Below are positions 24,088 to 34,728 of a stretch of 64,000 nucleotides of DNA, piece after piece; within the stretch, counting starts at the first letter, position 1, and the number at the start of each line of letters is the position of its first letter. A model generated the notes under the pieces. The model worked only from the letters and a program-made list of their open reading frames with translations, searched no databases and was not told the DNA's origin. The position numbers and the translations under genes are program-made. Origin of the DNA: Wurfbainia villosa (Eukaryota > Streptophyta > Magnoliopsida > Zingiberales > Zingiberaceae); the NCBI GenBank assembly GCA_025175895.1, contig CM045987.1, positions 33,010,113 to 33,074,112 of the forward strand, read 5' to 3'.

Positions 24088-25043
24088 TAGGGGTGGGAGA
24101 AATATCGAAAATTTCGATATACCATATATATCGTACTAATATATACCGAATATATCGATATTAATGGTATACCGAAATTTTCAGTATCGATATAAATTTA
24201 AAATTTTTTGATATACTGAAATACCGAATTTATTGGCTACAATACCGAGTAGACTTAGGTCTAGGTAAAATGTCTTTTCTTTTTTTTTTTAAATCCGAGT
24301 ACGTGCAGCACAGCAGCAGGCGTCCAAATTATTTTTAGCGACGGATTATCTAGCGGCCGTTTTCATACTCGGTTGGCCGATCTCCGACCAAATCGCGGTT
24401 GGAGACCGACCGGGGAAGGACCGGCCGACGCCGGCGATCCTTCCTCAGCCAGTCTCCCGCCGCGATTTGGTCGGAGACCGACTGGCCGAGTAACGCAATC
24501 GACACTAGTAGCACGCGGTCGATTGCGGGTTGGATTCCGATCGAAATTCAATCGGATTCCGAAAATTATTTCGGTCGGAAGTCGACGCCTGCCAGCAGGC
24601 CGTCGAATTCCAGTCGGATCGAGCCCGGTGGGCGACTGTCGACGGTGTGCCGAGCATGAACAAGACGACGACGAAATGTGGAACATTGTGCATTCCACAT
24701 TTGGACGGTCCAGATCTAGCGCACGATCACGTGATGGACGGTGGATCGCGTGGATCGCATGGGCGCGCATACACTCGGCGCTCAGGAGATCAGTTCTGTT
24801 CAGTACGATGTCGATATTGTTTTTATACCGAAAATTTTGTATATCGAAAATTCGGTCGGTACCGATAATTTTTAGTGTTTGATACGGTATCAGTATTTTT
24901 TTTATACCGAAAATTTTGATATATCGAAAATCGATATACCGAAAATTCGATACGGTATCGATATATATTTTTTATACCAAAAAATTCGGTATGATATATG
25001 GTATCATATGAAAAAATCGATATGTCGTACCGATCCAGCCCTA
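24088..25043. mobile_element. Non-autonomous hAT element, 956 bp
   Basis: Starts TAGGGGTGGG and ends CCAGCCCTA. It is flanked by an 8-bp target duplication with one mismatch, ATTTTAAA (24080-24087) and ATTTTAGA (25044-25051). Ends and 8-bp duplication are the hallmarks of hAT elements. The subterminal DNA is a long series of 'atatcgatataccgaaaattt' words in both orientations. The GC-rich core (about 24360-24800) contains an inverted repeat around 24370-24490 ('ccgaccaaatcgcg' against 'cgcgatttggtcgg'). No hAT transposase or BED finger is encoded. The long frames over the core are consequences of its GC content. Confidence 0.85.
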
Positions 25044-25513
25044 ATTTTAGACATTAGTTCCTTATTCACCTAAAAATTTAATTAATTAATTTACGATATA
25101 TATTACGTGGAGATGAATGAAGAGTATAATCGATAGTTTATTTTATTGCAATATAGGATAAGATAATCAGTTATCATATTGAATTTGAGATATTTATAAA
25201 GAAAACAATCAGCATTATTTGTATTAAAATCAAATTTTAATTATAATGATAACAAGTTAGTTCCACCATCAAGCAATGGCAAATCGATATTTAGACGCTT
25301 CCAAACGTTCAATATCAAAATTTTTCCATGAACAATGAATTTCAATAAGCTGCACATCTGATCTCAGAACATGAAGCGAAATCCAAACGCAAAACAAGGG
25401 AATCACATAAAACAAACATTTGATTCACATGGAAATAAAACGATAATTTAGCAGTTAGCACGCATCTTGTTCGCCGAAAAATTATGTACAAAATCCCATA
25501 AAATTCCATTTTG
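25044..25513. other. 3' flank of the EF-hand gene remnant
   Basis: AT-rich, no gene. On the minus strand this is where the second half of a CML gene should lie, but no EF-hand reading is present. Confidence 0.5.
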
Positions 25514-25795
25514 TCAATCAATCATTATGTATAAATCTGCGAGAGCGATGAACTCGGAGAACTCGATGAGGCCGTTGGAGTTGGTGTCGGCCCTCTGGAT
25601 TAGGGCATCCAGTTGGTCGGGGGAGGGCTTGATGCAGATGGATCGGAGGAGGGAACCGAGTTCGAGCTGGGTGAGGCTGCCGTCGTCGTTCCGGTCAAAG
25701 CAGCGGAAGATCTCGCGTAGCTCCGATAGCTGCTCGTCATCCAACTTCGCCGGGTCCTCGGCAGTGCCTTGGCTGACATCATCGTCTCCGCCCAT
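25514..25795 (-). pseudogene. Calmodulin-like protein, CML17/18-like, truncated to the N-terminal lobe
   Basis: Read from the ATG at 25795 this is 93 codons. That start (MGGDDD) is preferred over the in-frame ATG at 25915 because CML17/18 proteins begin with a short acidic leader before LREIF. Two complete EF-hand loops are visible: DRNDDGSLTQLE and DTNSNGLIEFSE. Both have acidic residues at loop positions 1 and 12 and Gly at 6, and the linker LRS..IKPSPDQLDALIQRA is typical of the family. Members normally have about 150-170 residues and four EF hands. Here the frame leaves the family after EF2 (FIAL) and stops eight codons later. No GT donor is placed to suggest an intron. So this is a 3'-truncated gene: a pseudogene, or less likely a two-EF-hand Ca2+ sensor. 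It is the only host-like gene with an undisrupted conserved domain here. Confidence 0.8.
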
Positions 25796-26290
25796 GGCCA
25801 GATCTTTCCCTTCTTCTTCGGTTCTTCCTCTGCTGTAATCCAATCGATCTTGATCAGAATCCACAAAGCCGATTGATCTACAGCTGGTGCTGCCCCTTCT
25901 CTTTGAGATCTTCACACCGAGAATATGGTCGGAACATCTTACAATTACAGTCCTTTATATTTGAAATTCACCAAAAGCACCCTTTTAGTTATTTCTTTTA
26001 GCAAAAACACGTCTAAAATTTATTTTTTCTTAGAAAAGATGTTGCAATAACTATTATTTATTTATTTATTTGAACAATTGATATTACTTATTTCCTTTCT
26101 ATTCCAATCAAGTATATCAGTAGTATATTAAAAAAAAAAGAGTTAAAGAAGACGATGCAAATAATAAGAACGTCTGTGAAACAAATAAATTTCAGATATT
26201 ATTTACTTGAAAATAAAACAAAGGGAAAAAATTGAAAAAAATAGAAAGATCAATATTTACTATATTAAAAATTTAGGATCGATGAATAAA
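25796..26290 (-). promoter_or_regulatory. Upstream region of the EF-hand gene remnant
   Basis: About 120 bp of purine-rich leader (minus strand) precede the ATG, then AT-rich DNA. No TATA box could be chosen with confidence. Confidence 0.3.
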
Positions 26291-26296
26291 ATCATC

Positions 26297-26860
26297 ACTT
26301 AGAGCATCTACAATGGATATGTTATACTATTCCGTTGGTATTAACACCGTATAACATCTCTTTACTTGGCAAACGTGGGTGGGTCATATCCTCCCATGTG
26401 TATATATATTTTATTTTTTAAATTATATTTATTAAAAAAAATATAAATTTTAAAATTAAAAATTGAATAAAATAATAAATATATTTAAAAAAATTTAATA
26501 TTATTTTTTAAAAATAGAAAACTATTTTTTAAAGTAAGATTATTATTAAAAATAATAATAATAATTTTAAAATAGTTTTAAAATGTATTTATTTAATATA
26601 ATATAATTTTAAAATGATTGAGTAGACTGTAAGACTTATAAATAATGAATGTTAATGTTAAAAGGGATGTGTGTAAAAAAGATATATTGTTATAATAAAT
26701 ATATATATGGTAGTAAACTCCATGTTTTTTAATGAGGGAGAGGGTGTTATAATGGGAGTGTTATAGGGCATCTACAACTCTCCACTCACAACACACTCTC
26801 ATTATAACACCCACCACCTCATTAAAAAATATGAGATTCATTGCTACATATTCATTATAA
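26297..26860. mobile_element. MITE-like AT-rich segment(s) with GAGCATCTACAA ends
   Basis: GAGCATCTACAATGG near 26300 and GGGCATCTACAACTC near 26767 are two copies of the same terminus in the same orientation. A partial inverted repeat surrounds the second one (26725-26765 against 26800-26850, 'aatgag..gagggtgttataatg'). I interpret this as one MITE inserted into or next to a relative. Target duplications were not resolved. Confidence 0.4.
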
Positions 26861-26863
26861 TAA

Positions 26864-28319
26864 CATTACAAGGAATGAATGAATTAGTGACCGAATTAGT
26901 AACGTAATACAAATTCGATCACTAATTTAGTTACCGAATATTTAATTAGTCATTAATTAGTGATGGAATATTAAATCGATACTAATTAGTGATGAAATAT
27001 TATTTTCGTCATTAAAATAGTGACGGAAATAATTTCCCATCACTATATTAGTGATCGACAATTAATTCGGTCACTAAATTAGTGACCGAAATAATTTTCG
27101 ATCACTAATTATCATTAATTTATTTTCACTGAAAAAATAAATTAATAATAGTTGGTGATCGAAAATTAATTCGGTCACTAAATTAGTGATCGAAATAATA
27201 TTCGGTCAATAACTATCATAATTAGTGATTGAAAATTATTTCGTCCACTAATTTAGTGACTGAATTAATTTTCGGTCACTAACCACTATTAATTTATTTT
27301 TTCTATTGAAAATAAATTAATGATAATTAATGACTGAAAATTATTTCGATCACTAATTTAGAGATCGTATTAATTTTCGGTCACTAATCACTATTAATTA
27401 ATGTTTTCAATTGACAATAAATAAATGATGATCAGTGATCGAAAATTATTTCTGTCACTAATTTACTGACCGAATCAATTTTCGGTCACTAACCACTATT
27501 AATTTATTTTTTCCATCGAAAATAAATTAATGATGATTAGTGACCGAATATTATTTCGGTCACTAAATTAGCGATCGAAATAATATTCGGTCAATAACTA
27601 TCATGATTAGTGGCCGAAAATTATTATTTCGATCACTAATCACTATTAATTAATATTTTCAATTGAAAATAAATAAATGACGATTAGTGATCGAATATTA
27701 TTTCGGTCACTAAATTAGTGACCGAAATAATATTCGGTCAATAACTATCATGATTAGTAATCGAAAATTATTTCGGGCACTAACCACTATTAATTTTTTT
27801 TTCTATCGAAAATAAATTAATGATAATTAGTGACTGAAAATTATTTCAGTCACTAATTTAGTGACTGTATTAAGTTTCGGTCACTAATCACTATTAATTA
27901 ATATTTGCAATCAAAAATAAATAAATGATGATTAGTGAACGAAAATTATTTCGATCACTAATTTACTAACCGAATTAATTTTCAATCACTAACCACTATT
28001 TATTTATTTTTTTCATCGAAAATAAATTAATGATGATTAGTGACTGAAAATTATTTCGGTCACTAATTTAGTAACCGTATTAATTTTTGGTCATTAATCA
28101 TTATTAATTAATGTTTTCAATCGAAAATAAATAAATGATTAGTGACCGAAAATTATTTCGGTCACTAATTTACTGATCGAATTACTTTTCGATCACTAAC
28201 CACTATTAATTTATTTTTTCATCGAAAATAAATTAATGATAATTAGTGACCGAAAATTATTTCGGTCACTAAATTAGTAACTGAAATAATATTCGGTCAC
28301 TGATCACTTTTAATTTATT
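26864..28319. mobile_element. CACTA-like subterminal repeat array, left part
   Basis: Begins CATTACAAGGAAT, a degenerate form of CACTACAAGAAAT. It continues as roughly ten irregular units of about 130 bp made of short palindromes: 'tagtgaccgaaaattatttcggtcacta' and 'tttccatcgaaaataaatta'. Such TCGGTCACTAATTAGTGACCGA arrays are characteristic of CACTA element ends. The array is interrupted at 28319 by the gypsy solo LTR and resumes at 56099 after 27.8 kb. Confidence 0.6.
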
Positions 28320-28640
28320 TGTCATGCCCCGAGGGAGTCCCCGTCAGACGAAAATCCGACAGCATCTCCTCTATACGGGTGACAATACGAATCTTGAATA
28401 CAAAGTGCACACGACCCACTATACATCGGTCAACATTACCGGAACATAAACCACACATACATATCATATATGAGCCTCAGGCCAACAATCAAAGTAAATA
28501 AAAAGTTTACAACATCTAGACTTACCTCTTCTGTCATCTGAGCAGGAATACACAACCAAAACGAATCGAATAAAAGTCCATAAGGACATATCAAATACCA
28601 CCAAAACATCCACGAGTAAACCCAAAACACAAGTCTTACA

Positions 28641-30065
28641 TGTAAAGGATCCTTGGAAGCTAGAGGGGGGGGGGGGTGAATAGCTCGTTTACGTTCGTCG
28701 ATGGAATTCAATTGCGTTCGTCTACAAATCTCGTTAGCGCAGTGGAAATAAAAGAAATAGCAATAACGAAATACGACAAACACAATTACACAAGTATTTA
28801 ACGTGGTTCGGAACCGAACGGTTCATACTCCACGGATCGAGCTCTAAAGAGCTCTAGCGATGCCACAAACACACCACTATGCAATAGCTCATTCTCGACA
28901 CAAGTCGGAGGTGGAGAAACCCCTTACAAAATATTACAACAGTAATACAAGTAAAGAAAAAGCAATTACAAGTGAATACAACAAAAGAAAGCGAAGAAAA
29001 CTTTACACAAATCTTTTGAAAGCTTGCTTGTTGATTGCCTTGGACTAGCAGCTGAAGGCCCTGATTTGCAGCAGCAAATCACTTCAAAACGTCCAAGAAA
29101 ATCGGTGGTGATTGCCTCCTCCACGAGCACCATTTAAAGCTGCACATGGGTTGGAAATCGCCGATCAGTCGACTGCTCGGGACCATTAGTCGACTGATGC
29201 CACTGTTGTCGTGAGACAACAGCTAGATCCACGCTGGAAAGATTCAACAGATCCATCATCAATCGACTGATCATGACCATTAGTCGACTGTTCGAGCCTC
29301 CACTCAACTGCTAACCCCATCAATCGAGTCATACTCCATTCTATGCCCAGCGAGCACGATCATTGCTCACATGATCGATCATTGCTCGCCAATCGATCGA
29401 CTTCCCCATCGGCGATCGACTACTAGGCCAATTCCCACAGTCAAACCCTAGTTGACTCACGCCAGTCGACTGGTACACCTCAAACATGAGATTTTAACCC
29501 AAGTACGGTTCCCTCATACTTGCTAGACCACACTTAGCCTAGACCTAAGCCTTCTAGTCACCTCTGTCAGACTCACGCCTATCGGATCCCTCCAAGTCAT
29601 CCATGACTTGTTCATCTATTGCGCTAGCCTTCAGGTGCTTCCATCGGCTATGTCATGCTAATGGTGTCTACACCGCCAAGGCACATTGAACTTATGCCGC
29701 CAAGACTCCGCTTGGACTTTACGTCGCCAACCATTGGACTTATGCTGCCAAGACTCCCGCTTGAACTTTACGCCGCCAATATCAAACCCCTTGGACTTCT
29801 CAAATGCCAAGACTCAAGCTTGGACTTTCCCTTGCCAACACATGTTGGACTTTCCAAGCCAAGACCCATACTTGGACTTTTCCTTGCCAAGACCTATGCT
29901 TGGACTTTTCCTTACCAACCCATGTTGGACTTTACATGCCAAGTACTCAAGACTTGGACTTTCCCATGACAATCACATTGTCATATGTTTTTGTCGAACA
30001 TCAAAACATCTCTCGAGTCAAGCTCAAGTCATGGTCAATCGTGACCTGGGCCGATTGCACCAACA
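28641..30065 (-). repeat. 3' LTR of outer family C element
   Basis: On the plus strand it begins TGTAAAGGATCC and ends CACCAACA. It contains G13-14 in the U5 motif near 28665, a motif block (29160-29470) in which many palindromes are replaced by CGATCG words, and a block of 'gccaag..cttggactttac' repeats (29690-29965). Confidence 0.9.
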
Positions 30066-30827
30066 ATCTCCCCCTTTCTGATATTTGACAAAAAACCAAA
30101 CAAACCATTGAGTTAGAACACTAACTTAAATCCCTTACCAATTATCCCAAATTGGTAATTTTACCTTTTCCCCCTTTTTGACATACATAAAAAAGGTTAT
30201 CTCTCCAAGGAGGTCAATGTCTCATGTCCCAATGAGATCTTACAATCTCTCCCTTGGTCCAAAAATACCTAGGATGCCTACCATCTTCCTAGTGATAAGT
30301 CTCATATCACTCAAGAGAGGCAATCCTATACACTCTCCCAATTTCCAAATTGAGTATCTCAAAATCTCATTTTTCCTCCTCATGAGGAAAAATACCATCC
30401 ATCATCTCATGATGGATACCTCCTCCTAAAGGCTTGCTCTCCCTTGACCATTACACCAACAATGTCCTTGGGAAGTCCCTAAGCCAATAGGAACTTTAAA
30501 CCATCAAAATTAAGGCCTAAAGTTCAACATTGAGCTTTTCTTCACCTTAAAATTGATACAAACCCTAAACAACTCTCCTAATCCATATCCAATGGATTTT
30601 CACCCTTTCTATTACTTCCCAAAGCATATCCTAGGGTTAGGAGTGGTTAGGGAACCTTACCATAGCTGAAATGGGGTTAAACATCCTTGTTTTACCCGAA
30701 ATCAGCATAAAGCGATCGAGTCCTTGAAATCAATCATTGCCGTGCCCATCGATCGTGGCACCAGCGGCGATCGAGCAATAAGCGCTAAGCGATTCTGCGG
30801 CGATTTCGCTAGGCGATTTTGCGAAGT
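30066..30827 (-). other. Polypurine tract and spacer of outer family C element
   Basis: ATCTCCCCCTTT directly after the LTR is the complement of the polypurine tract. Further CCCCCTTTTTG and CTCCCC runs (30160-30270) follow. No coding frame. The stretch ends with GAAGT, duplicated by the next insertion. Confidence 0.7.
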
Positions 30828-33024
30828 TGTTAGTAATATATGAGAGATGTCCTAAGGCAATCGCCTTATGTATGAACCATTTATATGATAAATGAAGATT
30901 CACTATTTGAGTATACATGTTTAATGTATTTGATTGGATCTTAAACTCATTTCTTGAATGTCACGATACGATTCACGGCATGAGAGAATTTGTGATTGGA
31001 TCACAACTAGTGAGTATCTCTACATGTGTAATTGTGATGTATCGGAATCATCCTAGTCGATGAATTGATGGATTTGGACACCATCAATTACTCGAGACTA
31101 ACCGTATACTCCTTGGTGTATCCAAGCGGTGATTCTCCTTTGGTGGAGACATAGTGATGTCGGAGTTGATCGTGGATGCTAGTTATGGTAACTAGTTCAT
31201 TGGAGTGACCAGCCGTAAGACTTCATATGGTTCTCTGCATATATAGATATGTCAATGAAGTTCTTACTGTGGCTTAAGTGCGATGTTCCTTTGACTTGCG
31301 GTTTTCAAGTCATCTTGATCATGGAGACTTATGCTTTGACATCTTAAGCAAACATCTCTAAGGAGATGTGGACCCGGGATGATTGGGTATAAGTCGAAGT
31401 GATCGAAGGTGTTTGAATAGCCTATAAAGGATTCACCACTCCTTGCGAGGAGATGTATACCCATGGCCTCTCGTCGGATTGTTACTAAAGTCTTTGGCCA
31501 AAGCATTACATGTTTAGAGTAAGGTACTCTTCGATACATGTGGAGTAACTAGAATCCGTAGGACGAGGAAATGATACTTGGGCTAGGTGTGACGTAGTCA
31601 GCCTAGTGGGGACTGACACAATAGACCATGTCCTGAACCAAGTGGGTATAAGATGAGTGAAGGGAATGGGGCACGATTAATTCGAGCCATCAAGGGTTTC
31701 GTAAATAGTTCGATCAACCGTTGATCTTTTCGGTTAATTGGGGATCATGATGTACTACTAGGTGCCACTCATGATCGTTCTATAATTAATGGTTAATTAT
31801 AGACGGCCAACATAAACCGAGAACCTATTTGGTCACACGCACAACGAGTATAATCCAAAGGATTTAAAACGAGCTTGAGAATGAGATTCTCAGACCGAGA
31901 GAAACTATGTTTGGTTGGACCAAACATAAAGCGAGCATGAAATTGTTTCAGTCGCAATGGAAGCGTGGATGGGCCGTGTCTTATGAAGACATAATGGATG
32001 GACCAAAATGGTTTGGTTCTAATCCAATGGATGAGAATAAACCAAAGGGTTTGGTTTATATTAAACGAATGAACCAAAGGTTGGTTCGGTTCGTTTTAAC
32101 TTAAAATAAACCATCATGGTTTGGTTTATTTTAACTTATCTTAATGGAGCGGGTTAACGGGCTTTATGGATATGATCCATTAACCATTAAGAGAATTAGT
32201 TCTCTATAAAATAGGGCTTAAACCCTAATCCTAAAACCCTAATTGGAGTTGCCGCCCAACCTAGTTGTGCCGCCCCCTCCCTCTCCTCCACTAGTCGGCG
32301 CCAACCCTAGGTGTGCCGCTGTCCAAGTCATTGCCGGCGACCAAGCTTCAGCCGGTGAACACTCCGGCGACCCTCCGGTGATCTCCTATAGGTTTGGCAT
32401 CAAGGTGAGCCTTTTCTTTCCTTGGTTGGCCGGTGCCTATATCCTCCACCAAGCTGTCCAGTTTTCTGGACAGCTTCTTCTCCTCTCGTCGGAGCGTCGT
32501 TTGGACGACGGTTAGTGCTCCGACAGTGGCTAAATTACTGGGGATTTGATCTCCGGTAATCCTCTGAGGTGGGGGACGAAGGATTCGTCAAACGGTTGAC
32601 GAATACCTCTCCGGAGAAGCGAGTTTTGAGAACTTGTTTTAGGATCCGAATTTGGATTCGGATAGTGATCATCTCTCGATCACGTCGTCTTCAACACGAG
32701 GCTAGTAACCCGTACGAAGACGAAGCTCGTGTCTTAGCGAAGTCATCCCGAGGAGCTCGGCGTGGATACGGATAGAGACGATTCTTACGAGGATCGTTCC
32801 GGTTGATGCCGTTCCCGCTACACGTCATACGGAAGGTATAACGTAGATAATTTTCTTTTATTGCAAATTTTAATTTACGGTTATGTCTACACTTGTTGTA
32901 ATATGCATGCGTGTGTTGTGTGTGTTGTAATAAATATAGATTTATTATTTTAATTGCTTCCGCTGTGCTCATGTTTACGAAACATGATCGAACACACACA
33001 CGCCGCGGTGCCGGAAACCCAACA
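30828..33024 (+). repeat. 5' LTR of Angela/Tork-like element
   Basis: Runs from TGTTAGTAATAT to ACCCAACA, directly followed by the primer site. TATA-like CTCTATAAAATAGG is near 32202. The downstream segment (32240-32520) is GC-rich and proline/alanine-coding by chance. It lacks the CAGTCGACTG arrays of families A-C. Confidence 0.9.
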
Positions 33025-33025
33025 G

Positions 33026-33037
33026 TGGTATCAGAGC
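33026..33037 (+). promoter_or_regulatory. Primer binding site (initiator tRNA-Met)
   Basis: TGGTATCAGAGC, the exact consensus, one base after the LTR. Confidence 0.9.
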
Positions 33038-34312
33038 CCAGGTTGTGTTTCGACATAATCGTAAAATTGGTTTTGCGATAGTCATAATGTATTTCTGGAA
33101 ATTTTCTAAATTTTAGAAATTTAGAAGTATTTATGGAAATTTTTCAATTTTGGAAAGTCTAGAAGTATTTATGGAAATCTTCCACTTTTGGAAAGTTGGA
33201 AGTATTTATGGAAATTGATATTTTCCATAAATAAAATATTTGATTAGATTCTGGAAATATGTTTCCTAATTTAATCATGATTTGATTTGGGAAATTAAAT
33301 CTTAAAATATTTTATTTCCATAAGTAGTTCTAATGATTTAGGAAATTGGTTTCCTAAATAGATTTTCCTTAATCAAATAATTCCATGAATAAAATATGTG
33401 ATTAGATTTGGAAATTTGTTTCCTAATTTAATTATGATTTGATTTGGAGAATCAAATCTTAAACATATTTTATTTCCATAAATAGTTATGACATATAAGG
33501 AAATTATATACATGACATAATTGTATGCCATGTAATTGCATTAGATGCATAACATTATGCCATGCGTGTCGTGACATGTAGATGTATGCTATGTATGCCA
33601 TGCCATGTAGATAATAGTTATTTGCATGCAAAGAGGATGAGACATAAAAACCCTTAATCAATATTAAAGCCTACACCTTTCATTAATATGGTTAGAACCA
33701 GAGTTCTGTTTTTTGTTTGGGTTGTTGGACTCTCTCCAAGCCCGGCTCGAACCTGAATATGTTCAAACCATGGAATAGTTTAATACTAATATGGTAAGAG
33801 TCAGAGGTCAATCGTTAGCTTTGGTTGTTGGACTCTCTCCAAGCTGGGCTAATTGGTTGAATGCGCTCTAACCATATTAAAACTATGTCCTGATTAATGG
33901 GTTGGCTTTAACCTGGAGCATCGGCTTGTTGGACTCTCTCCAAGGTCGATGTAAAGGGAGGTGAAGTTGGGTGTTATGCATATGATGCATACTTGTTAAT
34001 GTGTTAACAACCCGATGTATGTGTGAACATTCAATTAGTTGATAGCACATTGTGATAGTTGCATATACGGGATATGCAATCGGTATAGAAGATACCTACC
34101 GTCGTAGTTATGAATGGCTTGTTGGACTCTCTCCAAGGTTGTTCATAACTATGATGGATATCAGCCCATTCGGAGATAGACCTACGATCTCCCGAAGTGA
34201 TTTTGGGGTTTTTGAAATTCGAAAAATGAATGGGATTTATAAATGTATATTGATGCATTTTGAAATCATCTTTCTCATATATGCTCGTTTTGTATTTCTA
34301 AGATTGATCATG
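33038..34312 (+). other. Untranslated leader of Angela/Tork-like element
   Basis: Non-coding. It contains repeats of 'ttatggaaat.ttccataaataaaata' (33100-33500) and a recurring 'gttggactctctccaag' phrase near 33723, 33826, 33928 and 34119, spaced about 100 bp apart for the first three. Confidence 0.7.
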
Positions 34313-34728
34313 ATGTCTTTGAATTGCGTTCCATTTTGGATTCGAATAAATTGACTGGGCCGAACTTCTTGGACTGGCTTAGAAACTTGAGAATTGTTCT
34401 CAAGGTGGAAAAGCTTGCAAATGTCCTCGAAGCGCCTCTTCCCGCCCGTCCTAGTGACGATGCAACTCTGGACCAATTGTTGGCCTATCAGAAACATGTG
34501 AGTGATTCTGAACAAATGAGTTGCATCATGTTAGCCGCGATGGAACCCAAGCTACGAAAGCAGCATGAGCATATGGATGCTCATATCGTAGTCCTTCATC
34601 TTTGTGAGTTGGTTGATGAGCAAGTGAGATTCGAAAGGTTCGAAGTCTCAAAGCTCCTCTTCACCTCTGAGATGCTAGGAGGTTCATCGTGGGTATCGCC
34701 AATATGTCAAGACTGTGGAGTCTTCTGA
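34313..34728 (+). pseudogene. gag N-terminal part, Angela/Tork-like element
   Basis: The native ATG is probably 34313 (MSLN). A one-base loss within the next dozen nucleotides shifts the frame to that of SILDSNKLTGPNFLDWLRNL, the typical start of this gag lineage. The UBN2-type domain reads on to EQVRFERFEVSKLLF and then breaks near 34670. The middle of gag (normally about 100-150 further residues) is deleted before the zinc knuckle in the next frame. Confidence 0.75.

Noticed and set aside
24373..24882. 169-codon open frame (and several overlapping ones) as a gene
   Set aside because: Lies in the GC-rich inverted-repeat core of a hAT element. Frames are open on both strands and the protein is Arg-rich low complexity.
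26870..28320. CRISPR-like array of short palindromic repeats
   Set aside because: Repeats are imperfect, variable in spacing, AT-rich and in a plant nuclear context. They match CACTA subterminal repeats, and no cas genes exist.
32243..32515. Proline/alanine-rich 90-codon frame in the Angela/Tork-like 5' LTR
   Set aside because: Inside the LTR, repeated with indels in the 3' LTR, and no domain.
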